64,000 nucleotides of DNA from assembly GCA_029851415.1 (NCBI GenBank), contig CM056743.1, positions 13,074,727-13,138,726 on the forward strand, written 5' to 3'. A program made the position numbers and the translations under genes. The notes under the pieces were generated by a model. The model was given only the letters and a program-made list of their open reading frames with translations. It was not told where the DNA came from and searched no databases. Below, piece after piece: positions 34,679 to 47,900 of the stretch (positions within the stretch are counted from its first letter, which is position 1; every line of letters starts with the position of its first letter). Source of the DNA: Eretmocerus hayati (lineage: Eukaryota; Arthropoda; Insecta; Hymenoptera; Aphelinidae).

Positions 34679-35067
34679 GAGAAAATGACAATGAATGTGC
34701 CAAGTAAATCATTAAAAATTGCTTTCGGACCAAAACAATTGATATTAGCAATTTGTTCAAACAACTTCAGTTTAATTTTGCATTTGAATTTCATCTGGAA
34801 ACATGGATATTTGGATTCTAAAAGGGTCCACGGAGAGGACTCCGCAAGAAATTCTATTGGAATAGTTTTTCCAGTGATGGCGGTGCGATTTTACCTTACT
34901 CTAAGAGTTTACATGAAAATAGTGATGATTTGAGATTATTCTTATGATATAGAAGTAAGATAAGGTGAAGAGTATGGGGTTTGAAACAATACATTGCTGC
35001 TGATACCAATGGCTAACTATAAGTGAAAACTGAAAACTGATGAAATGACAAATAGTAGGAGCCAGGG

Positions 35068-35222
35068 TTTGACACGGAACGAAATTATAGTTTCGTTTCG
35101 GAGGTTTTAGTTTTTCGTAATAATTTTGGAAATATATCAGATCGTTCGATCCAAAATGATCACAGAGGTTTGGTCCCTCGATACGAAATGGAACGAAATT
35201 CAAAATCAATTTCGTGTCAAAT
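35068..35222. mobile_element. Short palindromic MITE
   Basis: TTTGACACGGAACGAAATTA on the left, and reversed right end ATTTGACACGAAATTGATTT followed by TGAATTTCGTT. Internal blocks such as TTTCGTTTCG and the ATACGAAATGGAACG region are partly complementary. Size about 155 bp. Confidence 0.5.
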
Positions 35223-36280
35223 CTTGGTAGGAACCGTGAGAAATTTTATCTTAAATTACATATTAACCCGTTCACTATCTTTGTCCCCTCCAGGGGACAT
35301 TATCGGTTTACAATAATTTGTGATGGTTTCCTTGTATTGCAACGAAAGAATTTGAAAGAATTCTGAAAAAATGTCTGTAACTACACAAAGAACACTGTGG
35401 AAATAGAATTGTGACAGCGAAGAGAAAAATAGAGAACAAAACAATTTCAAAATTCTGATTTTGACATTTTTCACCAATTTTTCACTCCAGAAATAGTATG
35501 TCCTGATGAGAAAATAGTACTTTTTGATCCGAACTCAGGAATGTTGATTTCAGCGGTTCGAGCGATATTTCCCCGGCTTCAGCCTTGGCGAGCGTTGGAA
35601 AATAATCGCTCGATTGCGGAAATCACCCCGTCCGAGTGTCGAATACTACTTTATGCAATTTTCCTATGTTTGAGTGCTTACAAAATTGCATAAAATAGCA
35701 TTCACGCCTCAATCATGAGGTTCCCCGCTTTCGAGCGATTATTTCGACCCTCGTCTGCGGCTCGGGCCGAAAACCAATCGCTCAGAAGCGAGCTACAACC
35801 TCATAATCTCGGTGCAAAATCGACTACTATTTTCATCGTCGAGGGCGGGAAAGAAAATGAAAAATCTTCAGAAAATGAAAAGTCTCTTTCCTGCACACCC
35901 AGGTGAAAATCGTAAATATTTTTAGCTGGTGTAAAGGTAGGATTCGGTATGTATTTTCTGCGATAACCTCAGTTCGATCTATTTGTCAATATTTTTCATC
36001 TTTTTTTTTTTCAAATTTTTTTAGCTCATTTCGTAAGTCGTAAAACTCGTAAAATAAGTTTCAAAATAAGCTAATTTTATGAATAGAGAAATATTAAGAT
36101 GGGCCTATGTCATAAGCATTGATTGGGAAAAAATCGATCTCTTTCTCCTATGATATGAATTTTATCGTGATTGGCTTGGTTGCGGGGTTGGGCAAAGGCA
36201 CGCAGGGTATGTGCAGGGATAAAGTAGGGGGGCCACGCACGTGGTGGAGGTGTACTATGGTGATCTCATGCAATCCCCCA
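35223..36280. other. Non-coding stretch with CTGCGGCTCGGGCCG hairpin family member
   Basis: No gene. The segment 35730-35800 (CGAGCGATTATTTCGACCCT followed by CGTCTGCGGCTCGGGCCG and ending AATCGCTC) is self-complementary and related to sequences at 41190-41250 and 51755-52085. A similar but more diverged hairpin is at 35555-35620. Confidence 0.5.
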
Positions 36281-36354
36281 CTCTCTCTTCTTTGAAGCCT
36301 ACTATACACAGCCTACGCATAGACTGGATATTTTGCGGCGGTGACGGCGGCGGC

Positions 36355-36398
36355 TCGAGCCCTGCTGCATCGTGTACGCATCAAAAAGAGCAGGGCTC
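36355..36398. repeat. 10-bp perfect stem in a GC-rich block
   Basis: GAGCCCTGCT pairs with AGCAGGGCTC across a 24-base loop. It lies in a locally GC- and CpG-rich stretch (about 36330-36470) upstream of the low-complexity reading frame, perhaps a promoter or 5' leader. Confidence 0.5.
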
Positions 36399-36635
36399 AG
36401 TGCGTGAGAGTTCTGGCATTGACTTGCATTGCCGTGCGCTCGGCCGTACGTAGCGCATCGTCTCCGTGTAAAATACCACATCACAATTTTTCTCATCGTA
36501 TGGTTATATCATTTTTAAAGTCGTTATCTCGATATCAACCAATTCGTCGCGAGTGTTAATATAAAAATTGTGTCTTTTGTGTGTGTGTATAAGAATTGGC
36601 ATTTTAATTGTGAATGTAGTTTTTTTTCAACCCGG

Positions 36636-37024
36636 ATGGTGCAACGCTGTAACGATTGCGGGGGTGGTGGTGGCGGAGGTGGTAGCGGTGGTCCAGTTGA
36701 AGGTATCGCAGCAAGGGTTAGAACTAGCCCAATTTGCTGGATGCCAGCCCTTTTAATACCACCCACTGCGAGTACCGCACCCCCACCAATTCACGTTGTT
36801 TCAAGGACTCATAGGTCTAGAACTGGTCTTCAGTTGGTTGGTGGTGGAAGGACTTCGGTGTTTACACATCAGCATCATCATCATAATCAACAACATCAGC
36901 AGCAGCAACAGGCTAAAAGGGCTCGTGTGTGTGTGCGTAAAATGCGAATGAGGCTTGTTGCTCACTCGAAGGATTCTTATAGCTTGCTGCTCAATAAAAA
37001 AAGGTACGAGAGTGATACTTATTG
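36636..37024 (+). CDS. Low-complexity Gly/His/Gln-rich reading frame, possible exon
   Basis: From ATG at 36636 the frame encodes about 129 residues: MVQRCNDC, an eight-Gly run, a Pro/Thr-rich segment (LLIPPTASTAPPP), then a His- and Gln-rich block (HQHHHHNQQHQQQQQ), a basic patch (AKRARVCVRKMRMR), and a stop near 37022. Synonymous codons are mixed within the homopolymeric runs (GGT/GGC/GGA, CAT/CAC, CAA/CAG), which suggests coding constraint rather than simple-repeat slippage. A GTACGAG at 37004 after AAAAAAG could be a splice donor. A CpG-rich segment lies just upstream. No domain is recognised; such tracts are common in first exons of insect regulatory proteins. It could equally be chance. 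Confidence 0.35.
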
Positions 37025-38728
37025 AACATTTTTATTAGTAGTAATTTTATTTCGCCAGTCCATTCATTAATTAATCGACCGATGCGGGTGATGCGTAGAT
37101 ATTCAGCATCCCATGTGGTGGTGACCCTCTTTCAAAGTGTCCCAAATATTTCAGATGACGATATTTTATAACTCGACTTTGAGAACGATTATAGATCTAT
37201 TCTTTGGGTGTCATTCGTGAAATACGGCACGTGTGTCCAACATCATGGCCCTCCTCCTCTAAGTCATTTTGCCAATAATTTTGGAGAACTCTAAGATTTT
37301 TCAATGGGCCATAGCTCATTTTGACTCCTGTTTCAAACCCTTCAAAATAAGTACAAGTAATCTTTGAGAGCTTGCAAAAGCGTGCACCCAACTTGCCCCC
37401 ATCATTTAAAACAATGTAAATCGGCAATAAAGTGCATAAAATCTTTTCCATCAGTTTCTATCGCCATGCAACCATGATGTGTAGAGTTATTCATTAGGTC
37501 AAAATCACCATTTGCGGCTTAATTTGACATGATTAACACGTTCTGGGTGGTTAAAAAATGTCACACTGCACACCCTCCGAGATAACCACATGGGAGCATG
37601 TTTGGGGGGGGGGGGTACATTCGAACGTTGATGGCTTTTCTTATTTCACAAATCATTTCCGTATTTTGCACCTAAAATAGCCCCAGAGAGAGATTTTGCA
37701 ACTTTGGAAAAGGATTTACGATAGCCTTGAAACAAGAAATGAAATGCGCTAAAGTATTTTGAGATTGGTCGAATGAAAAATTTTTGACATCGGTTTCACT
37801 GAATGTAGGGTCGGTGCAAATCATTTAATTTTTCACTCTCTAACCTAACAACAAACGTAAGAAAAATTTGCAGCGAGATCAACGAGTGCTGCTAATCCCT
37901 GAGACATGCAAGGGATAGGTTAGAAACATTTACCTTATTCATAAAAGTTGGAACCCGCCTGATTTTAGTGTTTTCGAGAAAAATGTCTGGGGTAAATTCC
38001 GGGATTTTTAAAAACTATTCTTCTTATAACGCTCAAAAGATTCTGGTTTTTATTAGATGTATGAAAGATTCACAGTTCACATCCACAGGCGTCATCAATC
38101 TTATTGTATAGAATGCATTTATTTCGTATTTTAATGAGATTTGTGGCGAGTATTCCAAACTATCTAATGTATTGAATCCTGTCCAAATCACATGGACAAA
38201 ATGTACTCCCCATATTTTTACTTCTACCGAATATTCTTGCGGTTTGAGGAAAGAATAGTGAGAAAAATTGAAAAGTTGCACTTTCTTTAAACCTGTCGAA
38301 ACAGGAGCAACAGAAAATGTTATTACAGTTATGGATATTTCCCATTTCTTCAGCCCCCACAGAACAGATTTCATTGTATTCCATCCGGTCAGTGAAAATT
38401 TGCCCCGGAAACTGTCATTTATCATATTTTAGAATCACACCTTGCATGCTTTACAGTAGTTTCGTCCCACAAATTTATTCCTATTAGGCTTATATCGGCA
38501 TTAATCATTGCAATCTCCAGAAAAATCCAACAAAAAAAAAAAATAAGAATTTCGAGTCAGTTGACAAAACTGAAAAGTGTCAACCACCTGTCCAAGTGCA
38601 GATATAGCCCTTAACTCTTCCGTTGTGACATGCAGGACGTCGAGGTCAGCGGCATCGACAAAAAAAACCAAATTGTAACTCATCTTCCAATCCCCATGCA
38701 CATTGCTCATTGAAACAAAAAAAAACCC
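37025..38728. other. Non-coding; diverged GCCCCC-family copy
   Basis: No gene. GCGTGCACCCAACTTGCCCC at about 37379 matches the ends of the elements at 7284 and 11313. The segment 37700-37920 shares scattered blocks with 7780-8010 (a GATAGCCTTGAAAC-type block, GGGTCGGTGCAAATCATTTA versus GGATCGGTCCAAAACATTTA, and AACAAACGTAAGAAAAAT), so an old relative of the 7.3-kb element is present. A 13-G run lies near 37603. Confidence 0.45.
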
Positions 38729-39388
38729 TACTCGGTTGCAAGCTCACTCGCATACTCTTACCCATCGAAATTGATAATCGTTCAGAGAAAAGAGGCACCT
38801 GTTGCATGCATGAACTTGACACGCGCTCATCAAAAAATGAGAGTTGTATATAAGAGTGTGTTTTTTGCTAAACATGACAAGGCCAATTATTACATATCTA
38901 TACCATGAGTCTATAACCTGACTCTCTTGAACCCATTACAAATAATGTGGTATTTATTCATGAATTTGCGGTGTAATGTGGCATCAGAACCGTGGCAGGC
39001 TTTGGACACGCGAGCAAACAATTTGACGCATATACACTATGAGCATTTATTTTCAACTCTACCCTATATCATGTATGTATGTATACATACTTGGCACGCG
39101 CCTCCACCACCATGACATTGAGATGATGACCGACATTGCAAGCGAAAGTGAAAGGATTGCATTTAATGTGATGGAGGATGTATACAGGACTTATATAGTT
39201 TCGATAGAAAAGGGATGATGGCAATGGTCAGTTTTTGATGCAGGAATTAATAAATTGCAGTCCAACAGGTGCCTCTTTTGTGACCATCCCTGACTCTCTC
39301 TCTCAATTGATAGTATATGATATATAGAATACGAATGTAAAAAAACAACGCCTTTGGATGTATGAGGATGCGAGCTTGCAACCGAGTA
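38729..39388. mobile_element. TIR element of about 660 bp (TACTCGGTTGCAAGCTC ends)
   Basis: TACTCGGTTGCAAGCTC at the left is exactly mirrored by GAGCTTGCAACCGAGTA at the right. A second, inner inverted pair is AAGAGGCACCTGTTG (38800) with CAACAGGTGCCTCTT (39266). The middle has no coding capacity or recognised domain. Confidence 0.65.
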
Positions 39389-40223
39389 AGATCGTACACA
39401 TGTATATTATGTACGTATTGCTATAAAAGAGGCGGACATATAAAATGATCATCCCAAGCCTACCTGTCAATTACCCGCGGGGTATGAGCAATTTTTTTTT
39501 TTTTTCAATTTCAAGATGCACCCGTACGATGCCTTGATCAATATTATATACTCATCATTTTGCATTATACTTTATACCATTTTATTTTATATATATATAT
39601 TCTGGGCTGCTGTAGAGGCGTTAGGGTATTATAATATCGATCATTATTCGAGAAGAGAAAATATACCTTCCGAGGTGTAATGGTAATGGGTAATGTTTTG
39701 ATGATGCCAGTGGTAAGGATTATGATGATGATGCTTTGAAATTCATTTTCTGAGGTATACCAGCTGCTCAATTTGAAAATTTGCTTTCGCTTTGCTCTGC
39801 TCGCGTGTCAGTTTTATATTATTGTCCGTTGGCTTTTCACAATGCTTCCGTACTCGATTAACTGTTACATGTCTCGATGAAAATGAGTGGTATGTGAGCA
39901 AAAAAGGGGTATATTGGTGTGTAGACAATTTTTGGCTCAAAATTCAGTTGAAATGAGATGTGTGACTACTTAGCAAGATTGTCCCAAATGAAATTTTTTA
40001 CGATTTTTTTTTATTGATTCATTTATTTGAAATATTTTACAAATCACTTGGACCACGGGAATTTTTTGTAAGAAATTTTGTGTGCTACACAAAAATTTTA
40101 CAGTTTTAGTCAATCTGTTTGAATTGATTATTACTAATATACCCAAGTAAAAATTGTACATATTTTTCAGTTCAAAATGTGACTCGAATGGTCTGGTTAC
40201 AAATTTAGTCGTGAATGACTCGA
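39389..40223. other. Non-coding stretch
   Basis: No gene. Contains a 14-T run near 39493 and a short (TA)n tract near 39587. Confidence 0.45.
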
Positions 40224-40490
40224 ATCGCATAAGGCCCTTGTATTTAGATTGAGCGATTCAGTTGACCTCTAAACAGGCATGTGCTGGATCGCTAATTCAC
40301 AAAAGTTCAAAAATTAAAATATAAAAATGGCGTTTCGTGACAGTATCCAGAGCTCACTCTTCAGTGCCCCATCTGCACACCTGGGGCAGATGCCAAAATT
40401 TTTTTGAACTTTTGTGAACTTGCGATCTAACACATTCCTATTTAGAGGCTAACTAGATCGGTTAATCTAAATACAAGGGCCTTGTGCGAT
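40224..40490. mobile_element. Palindromic MITE of about 267 bp
   Basis: ATCGCATAAGGCCCTTGTAT, then TTAGATT, at the left is mirrored by the right end ATACAAGGGCCTTGTGCGAT. The arms extend about 85 bp through a CCTCTAAA block and TTCACAAAAGTTCAAAAA. Divergence between arms is moderate. A second short palindrome, GTGCAGATG-type with CACACCTGGGGCAGATG, is near the centre. Confidence 0.75.
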
Positions 40491-42146
40491 ATTTTTTAAT
40501 ATCTGTTTTTAAGCTGTGTCAAGTTAATGTGTTGGTAAGACTCGTCATGCATTGACAAACTCAAAACAAAGCTTAAGAACAGTTTTAAAAAAGCTGGAAC
40601 AAATTTTTAAAATTTTTTCAAAAAAAGTGTTGTATATTAACTCAAAAGTAAGTGAGAATCGAATTTTTACGATTCTCAGAGCCTTTTTTTCTAGCTTGTG
40701 AATTGATTCGAGTGGACCAGAGTTTGAGATATGGCTTACGAGCGAGCTGTCGGTGAACTATTGAGCGGATAGGCCTGAAAAATGCATTGATGAACCTGTA
40801 CACTTCAACCCATTCACTCCCAATGTTCATCATTATTATGGACATTCTTTTATCGATTTCCAATTTTTGATTGTTAAATTTTCCGGACGCACCGGAAAAA
40901 TCTTGGAAATTCCTCAAAGTCCCCATTGATACAAGAAATGATTCAAACCAGAGACCGAGGCCAAATACCTGATTGCAAAAAAAATAATGAAAACCAAAGA
41001 ATTTTGTAAATCCTAATTATTTACCTTTTTTTGTCCTTTTTTCATGTTGGGAATATATTGTGAAGGTCAGAAATACGTTTCTCGATGTCCCAAGCTCGCG
41101 GTAGTGAATGGATCAGATGAAAATTTTTTGAACTTTTTGAATAATTTATTCCTTATCGAGTTTAAGATGAAGTTGATGAAGTTGCAGCACGCTTTTGAGC
41201 GATGAGTTTTTGGCCTGAGCCACAGGCAGAGTTTAAAATAATCGCTCACAAGCGGCTAACCTCATGTACGAGGTACAAATGCTATTTTCGCAAGGTTTTA
41301 AGTCTTCAAAAAATCGGAAAATAGCCAAAAAAGGTTTTTGAATCATGCAAAATTTACAAAATTCAATAACATAGATTTCATAGAAATACCGCAGGAATCG
41401 ATACGAGACAAATTAAAATGTTGTGCCCATTCATTCGATATCATTACAAAACAATAATTCATCAGAGTCTGGTGCAAGACTGAATTACAATCCAGAACAA
41501 GAAATACAAGAATAAAACAAAAAAAAAATGGATTTCTTGACCAACAAGAATGCGTATTCTCTCGGCTCTCGCAGGGCACACTTGCATATAATCACTGCCA
41601 CCGTCCTCGTCGCCTCTAAATCTTCAACATACACCCATAGTGCGCCCATAGTCCGGCTCTATATGAGAGCTGCTGGTTGGAGGGTCATGACCCTTTCAAT
41701 GTATAAAGTTAGATGCTCACGCAGGTGCGCGCGCGCCACCCTATAAATTCATCCTCGGCTCCTTACACTATAAATCCAACGGTGCAAAATCTCAGACGAA
41801 CAAGAAGAGGCGGGGTGTAACTGATGCAGATATGTGCGTAAGGATACCTTCCTTCTTATAAGATCGGAAATGATTTTGATCTTTGCGCTATACGCTCCAC
41901 GGGACGCGTATAAACGATATATTCATCATGTAGCAATTATAGGTGCGTAACACATCAAAACGTTCGAGTATACCCTCCTGATTATCGTGAAATTGAACGT
42001 GTCGTCACGTATATGAGGTGTTTTAGCATGAAAGACGACCATTAAACGACGAAATAAGTTGCACTCCGATTTTCCGCTCGAATTGATTCTGGATGGAATG
42101 TTGCAGTGTGTCTACCTCGAGAGCCACTCGTCCGAGCACTCGTCGG

Positions 42147-42170
42147 TTTTTTTTTTTTTTTTTTTTTTTT
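42147..42170 (+). repeat. Poly(T) run of 24
   Basis: Uninterrupted T run after CGTCGG. Adjacent open frames on the opposite strand read Lys runs from it and are not genes. Confidence 0.9.
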
Positions 42171-44968
42171 ACGATCGCGTAAAGAAAGTGAAAGTTCACT
42201 CGCTCTTGATGACAAAATGTATTTATAAGTACCACCTTGCTTACTCGACAAAATGCACTTATGAGCAAGGCAGACCGGACCCTTTTAACCTCGGATTGAG
42301 ATTCAAACAATCACAAGTGAGATGTGAAGTTTGCACTCGACTTACTGCGATAAGTAGAACGTTGTAATGCACTTAGAATTATATGATCATTATCCATAGA
42401 AATCATGCATTTCTAACTTCCTGTGCTTTGTGCATGCCAGCTTTGAAAAATTGAATATGGGCGTACCTGAAATTGGAAGAGATTGACCATAATCTAAGAA
42501 TTCAAAAGATTCACTCAGACGTTAGCGATCGTGAAATAACAGTGCAAAGTGTACTGGATTCTTCACTTTACATTTGAAGAAAATTCTCAGGTAAAATTGG
42601 TGACTCGGACATATTCTGGAGGATTCCCTTGGCCAAGGTCATAATTTGGATTTTAATACTTGGATTCTTAAGGATTTATTATATCTCCATATTTGAAATG
42701 CACACCCGAAGATGCAGTCTAAATTTTTAATTTAGAAAAAAACTCGGCGGATGATCTTTCAAATGATGACTGACTTCAACATGGAACTTACCGCAGTTCA
42801 ATCGTATAATTTAGTCCTGTGATAAGAATTTCCATCATGGTAATTCTAGCGCAAACTGTAATTTTCAATACTTATATTTCCCAGTTACTTGAATTTGGAT
42901 AACTTCTTTTCAAATATGATCGGTTCTCCGTGTTCAATCATGTAATGACCAATTTCACTGAAAATTTTCGAGCAATTTTGTCGTCGACAATCTTGGAATG
43001 TTTTCTATCGCACATGTCTAGGCTGTTCAAATTTATCTTGTTCTTAAGTGCACTAGGCATGGGATGTCTTCTTCTCTCGTTTTTTAGTACGAAAGCTTGA
43101 TAATCTTTTTTTCATCGCTTTTATTCTACTTCCACGTCTCCCCACTCAACGTTCGGACCACCCATTTTTCACCCTACTCCGCGATTTTCGGTGTTTTTCC
43201 TAGAAAAATCTTGCACGGTGGCTTGTGTTGGTGACGAAACTTGTGTCCGTATGAGTGATAAGGTAGGGTCTCTACCCTCAGGGTCTCTACCCTCTCTACG
43301 TTGAATCTGGGATGGATTGGCTGTACACCGCGATTTCCCGTGGTCGCCCCGCCCCCTGCCAAACTTGTCAAAACCTGATGCATCGTCGCAAGTAGTAAGA
43401 GGACACAAGGAATGCATGCACATATGATATCATATGCTTTCCTATGCGGCATCAGAAATGTTTCAAATCGTTTCGATCGCGGGCAGCGCGCCGAACTTTT
43501 TCGCGGCCGGTTGTCACAATGCGTAATACCGAGCGTAATACACAAATTCGCGAATGCCCCATGCAACACTCTACGTTCTTTTTTCTTGAACATTCCTAAT
43601 ACGTGCTGTATTAGAGAGACTATCTCGGAGACTAATTGTGTGGTTTCAGACATAATTAAATTGGAAGCGATTCAAATCGAAGATGAGATCGTATGCACAG
43701 AGTATTTTTGATCTATTGATTTTTTAACTCAATAATTTCAAAATATCAGTCAAAGCGATGTCTAAAACTCGTTTTTACCAATTTATTTCTATTTGAGAAT
43801 TGAAACATGCCCTATACAGGGCTGCTTCGTACCGTATAGAAAAGAATGTACAGATTATAAATGATGGTTTAGATTCGAAAGTTTAGTGCTGACAAGACTC
43901 ACGATCGAAAAATCCGTTGAAAAATTCGAAACACGGCTGCAAAAGGGCATTAGATATATCTCGCGTCGACAGAGTTCCGGTACCGCCCATGCCATCAGTG
44001 TCTCTTCTTTCCATTCCAACAGGTCGTCGCTTCTGTGTCCTTATAATATATTCGAGACGATGAATCTTGAGGAGCTTGTCCAACTCGATTAGAAATATGC
44101 AGATGTGTCACAAGACACTTTCTGCTTCTTCATAGGTGATCCAATTTCTCAACAGTGGTAACTCGTATATATACATCTTATTTTTGAACGAGTTTAGCGA
44201 ATAACCCCTTTCTTGTGACCGAAATCCACGTGTACCCACTCTCAAATTGTTCACTTGCGCATAATATGTGAGAGTGAACATATTTCACATTATGAGTTCA
44301 TTCAAAGTGCCCTAATTCACTCAAAAATTCAAGATTTCATGATTTATTTACGGTTTCAAGAGGCATTCAACTCTGATGGTCTTTAGAAGTTCAGAATAGT
44401 TTTTGAAAATTCAAATTTTGGGCACCTTTTTTGAAACAACACTACAAATCCATAAAACCATGGAATTTCTCATCAAAGACAATTGAAATGGAATGCAATC
44501 TAATCTTATCCACTACAGGAAGTAAGGATATTTGGAAGGAAGGGGGCTTCATGTCGTGAAATTGAAAAGAAAACCGTCGAAAACGGAAAAACCCGTCCAT
44601 GCAAAACTCGCTCGCCTGAATCACTTCTCGAATGAGAAATTTAGACGGGGTTACCCGTTTATGTGTGATGAAGAAGGCGGGTGAGAGTTACCCCCTTGCA
44701 ACATATAACGAGACATTATTTATCGGGAAATCCCGATGCCTGTCATCTTCTCCCCTATATCTTATTCCAACCCCTCCAAAAATTTCCATTCCGCTTTCAC
44801 CCATCAGCTCAAGATTCATTTTCATTCTCGTCCCTTTCTTACTTTCCCCCTTATTTTTGTCTTCATCGTCGCACTTTTTCACGATGTTTAGCTGTTCCGT
44901 CAACTGCTATCGAAGGCTTTCCTATTTCTTCTATCTAATACTTACTTGAAAGCATCATCATCAGCATA

Positions 44969-44995
44969 TAGATATAGATAGATAGATAGATAGAT
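44969..44995 (+). repeat. (GATA)n microsatellite
   Basis: Six or more GATA/TAGA units with one interruption near the start. Confidence 0.85.
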
Positions 44996-47900
44996 GGTTG
45001 AATGTATGAGAATGACAAACACCTAAGTTCTCGACGCCCTTTAATCGGATTTATGAGCTTTTTTTTCTCTGCATCATCTTATATGTATATGTAAGTAAGA
45101 CCCTTACATCTCGAGGTTCATGAATGCGGAAGGCTGAGCATGAGTGTTAGCTGGCACGTTTTGACACGTGAATTTTCCTGCTCATTTCTCACCCTCTCTT
45201 TTTCTTGACACATCTCAAACTAAAATGTTTCGTCTAAGGGATATATAAGGATGTTCCCTTACGTATTAGAAAAATCCGGAAAAAAAGTTACCTGCTTCGA
45301 TATGTCACCCGATTAATTCTCTTGATCCTTCCTTGGGATTGTAGCGTTTTATGTAAGGAAAGGTATTGATACAATTCATTTCTTGAGAAATTGATAAAAT
45401 TACGAATGTACTACTCTACTGAAAGGAGTGATATTTTTCCGAGCGCAGGTATCAGCTCGGTGATTTTATACCAATTTTTTTCAAATAGGAGGTAGAGTTA
45501 GACTAATGTGGATAGATAATACAGTATCTCACTAACATCCTTTGAGAAATTGATTCGAAACTTTATTGATGAAATGCTCTCGGATAAGCCTCTTGGGAGC
45601 GTTTATAACGGTCATTTCGAAAGATGCTACGTAACGATGTGACAATTTGTTCGTCCTAATAAATAGCAGGAACTGTATAGGGGTGCGATTGCTAACGCGT
45701 GTAAAGAGAAACCCCGCGATTTTTTATCGCGCCTTCAATATACTTGAATCTTACAGATTTTTAGTCCAATTTTTAAGAGTATTCAATATCTATATGTTTC
45801 TTTATGACATTTTACATTCTTTTTTTCTAGGCAATTCCAATTTCATTGAAATTATTGTGCACGATCTGACAATTTGACTGTAAATTAGGGTTTCCAGCGA
45901 ACCGGGTAGGCTCGCCGACGCCCAGCAAGATTTTTGCGAAGAACAAAGTTTTTTTCCGGCCCTCGGCGTGTAATATACTACTTTGACTCTTCTAAAACAG
46001 GGCTCATACATATCCTTGGATTCTTAAAATTCGTGATGGAATCTTATTGAATTTGAAGCAAGGATTATTATGTATTGAATCGATTTTGTGTCGAAATAGA
46101 TCCCATCAATAATGTATCAACGGCTTTATCCAGATTATCTCAGAACGATTTGAGCCTCGAAATCTCTGGAGCAGATTTGGCCTCATTTTCAACAGTTTCT
46201 TCGGTTTCGACAAATTTTTTGATCAATTATTCAAAAATTTCCTAAATTTTCATAGCTCCTCGTAGTCCTGGAAAACTCTTTGAATAAAAATTTAAAATTT
46301 TATATGGGTACCCTGAGAAGAAAGTTTTTGGACGTGAAAAATCTGAAGAACCTGGAGATTCGTGCCTGGATTTCATTCGAGAACCTGTATTAGTAATGCC
46401 AAAGATTTTTTCCAGCCGAAATAGCAAACGAAACATGGATAGTATTCAAATCAGATTATAATCCATCGCGAATTCCCCGATGATAACGTACAAATTGGAT
46501 GGTTCAACAGTTAGAAAGGCATCTTTGATTTTTCGCCAAAATGGGCTCATTTTGCGGCGAGGAGAAACCGATTTACTCCTCGGTACAATACCGTAACTCG
46601 ATCTTGGGAAGTGCGCGTGATCGGGTGCAGCTCCTCTGCCGTACCGCAAATTCATCTCTCGCCTTTCTTGCCTCTATTCTCTGGTTCAATTTCAAGTTAG
46701 TTTTCTGTCTATATAAATATCATACCATGCACTACTACTAATATACGGTGGTGCTTCAAACACTTTCAGTAAAATAGCTTCCGTTATAGAGAGTTTCGAG
46801 ATGTATTTGCCACTCGATTTGCCAACTTGAAAATTGATTGGTTCATGCACGCACAGTCGCTTTGAAATGATTGCATTTTGAATATTTCCTTTCATTGGCA
46901 AAAACTTTGATTTCTTATACTTCTTAGTAAAATTGGCTATATTTTGAAGGATATTTCGGTGGAAAATTTTCCAGGATCTCAACTTTTTCTACTGAGAATG
47001 AAAGAATTATTCAATTTGCAGTAAAAATGAAAATTTTTCGCACTCTGCAAATATTTTGCGCCAAATTATTACCAGGGATTTCCGAGGCAATCACGAAGTA
47101 TATCGTGACTGAATAAGAAATCCGAAAAGTGTTTACAATAATTTAGAAAATTAGATATTGTTGAATTCCCTCCAGGTCGATAAAACAGAGCTTTCCGGAC
47201 TTGCAAGGAGGCTTTACTTTGTAGCACTGTCTTTAAAAGATCCATTAGCTTGACCAAAAAAATCTTCAAGACAAGATATTAAATGCATTCCGAGAAGAAA
47301 CCAATTTTTTCGTTGGGGTCAATTTGACCCAAGATCGTGTCTCGTATGATAGGCTATGAATTTGTGTCAACTAGGGGCTAAACTAACTCACAAGTGCACC
47401 GCACCGATCAAATCTGACTGATGGCACTTGAAAATACTCAAAGCGTATACTTTTTTTATATCCAGTTCAAGAGACAAATCTGTTCATCTCAAAGTCTATC
47501 TCAAAGAACTTGGTCATGTGCAAATATTGATAGCGATATATCAAAATTGTATTTCCTATTCAAGATTTTTCACTCGAGAATTCTTAAGGCAGGTGACGAC
47601 GTGGGCCCAAAAGAGACCCCAAATATCATCCTGAATATGATGTGTTCAAATAATATATATATAGTGCAGAGCAGGGGACAGACTTGGACAATGTTTTATT
47701 TGGCCAACAGACTCTTCTGGTCCCGCCCACTTATCTATCCATATTTTGTGTCTATGTATCCCTGATGTAGTGTGTTATACGTCGTTATATTACATTATGT
47801 ATAGGAAAGTTTACGGTACATAGCAGCTGTCTTCAGACGTCTCATACATTATATTAGTTTTTGGGTCCGAACGATATAAGGAAGTATAAAATACTCACAC

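Larger units (their letters stand above)
33600..34780. mobile_element. Foldback element split by a younger MITE
   Basis: The left arm (about 33627-33905) matches the complement of 34218-34395 and of 34679-34755: TCGAGCTGTG with a GTTTCA block, then a CGACCGATTA-like block, GGATCTC, and AGTATCCAATAGCAAAAA, and on the outer side TGTCATTTTACTCTA and AATATCAATT. The right arm is interrupted exactly by the MITE at 34404-34678. The loop holds a second, truncated copy of that MITE (34031 to about 34218). No transposase frame is present. Confidence 0.6.

Noticed and set aside
43174..43653. 159-codon minus-strand open frame in a CpG-richer patch
   Set aside because: Other frames on both strands are open over the same span, it contains a 15-base tandem (GGGTCTCTACCCTC-like), and no domain or splice context is recognisable.
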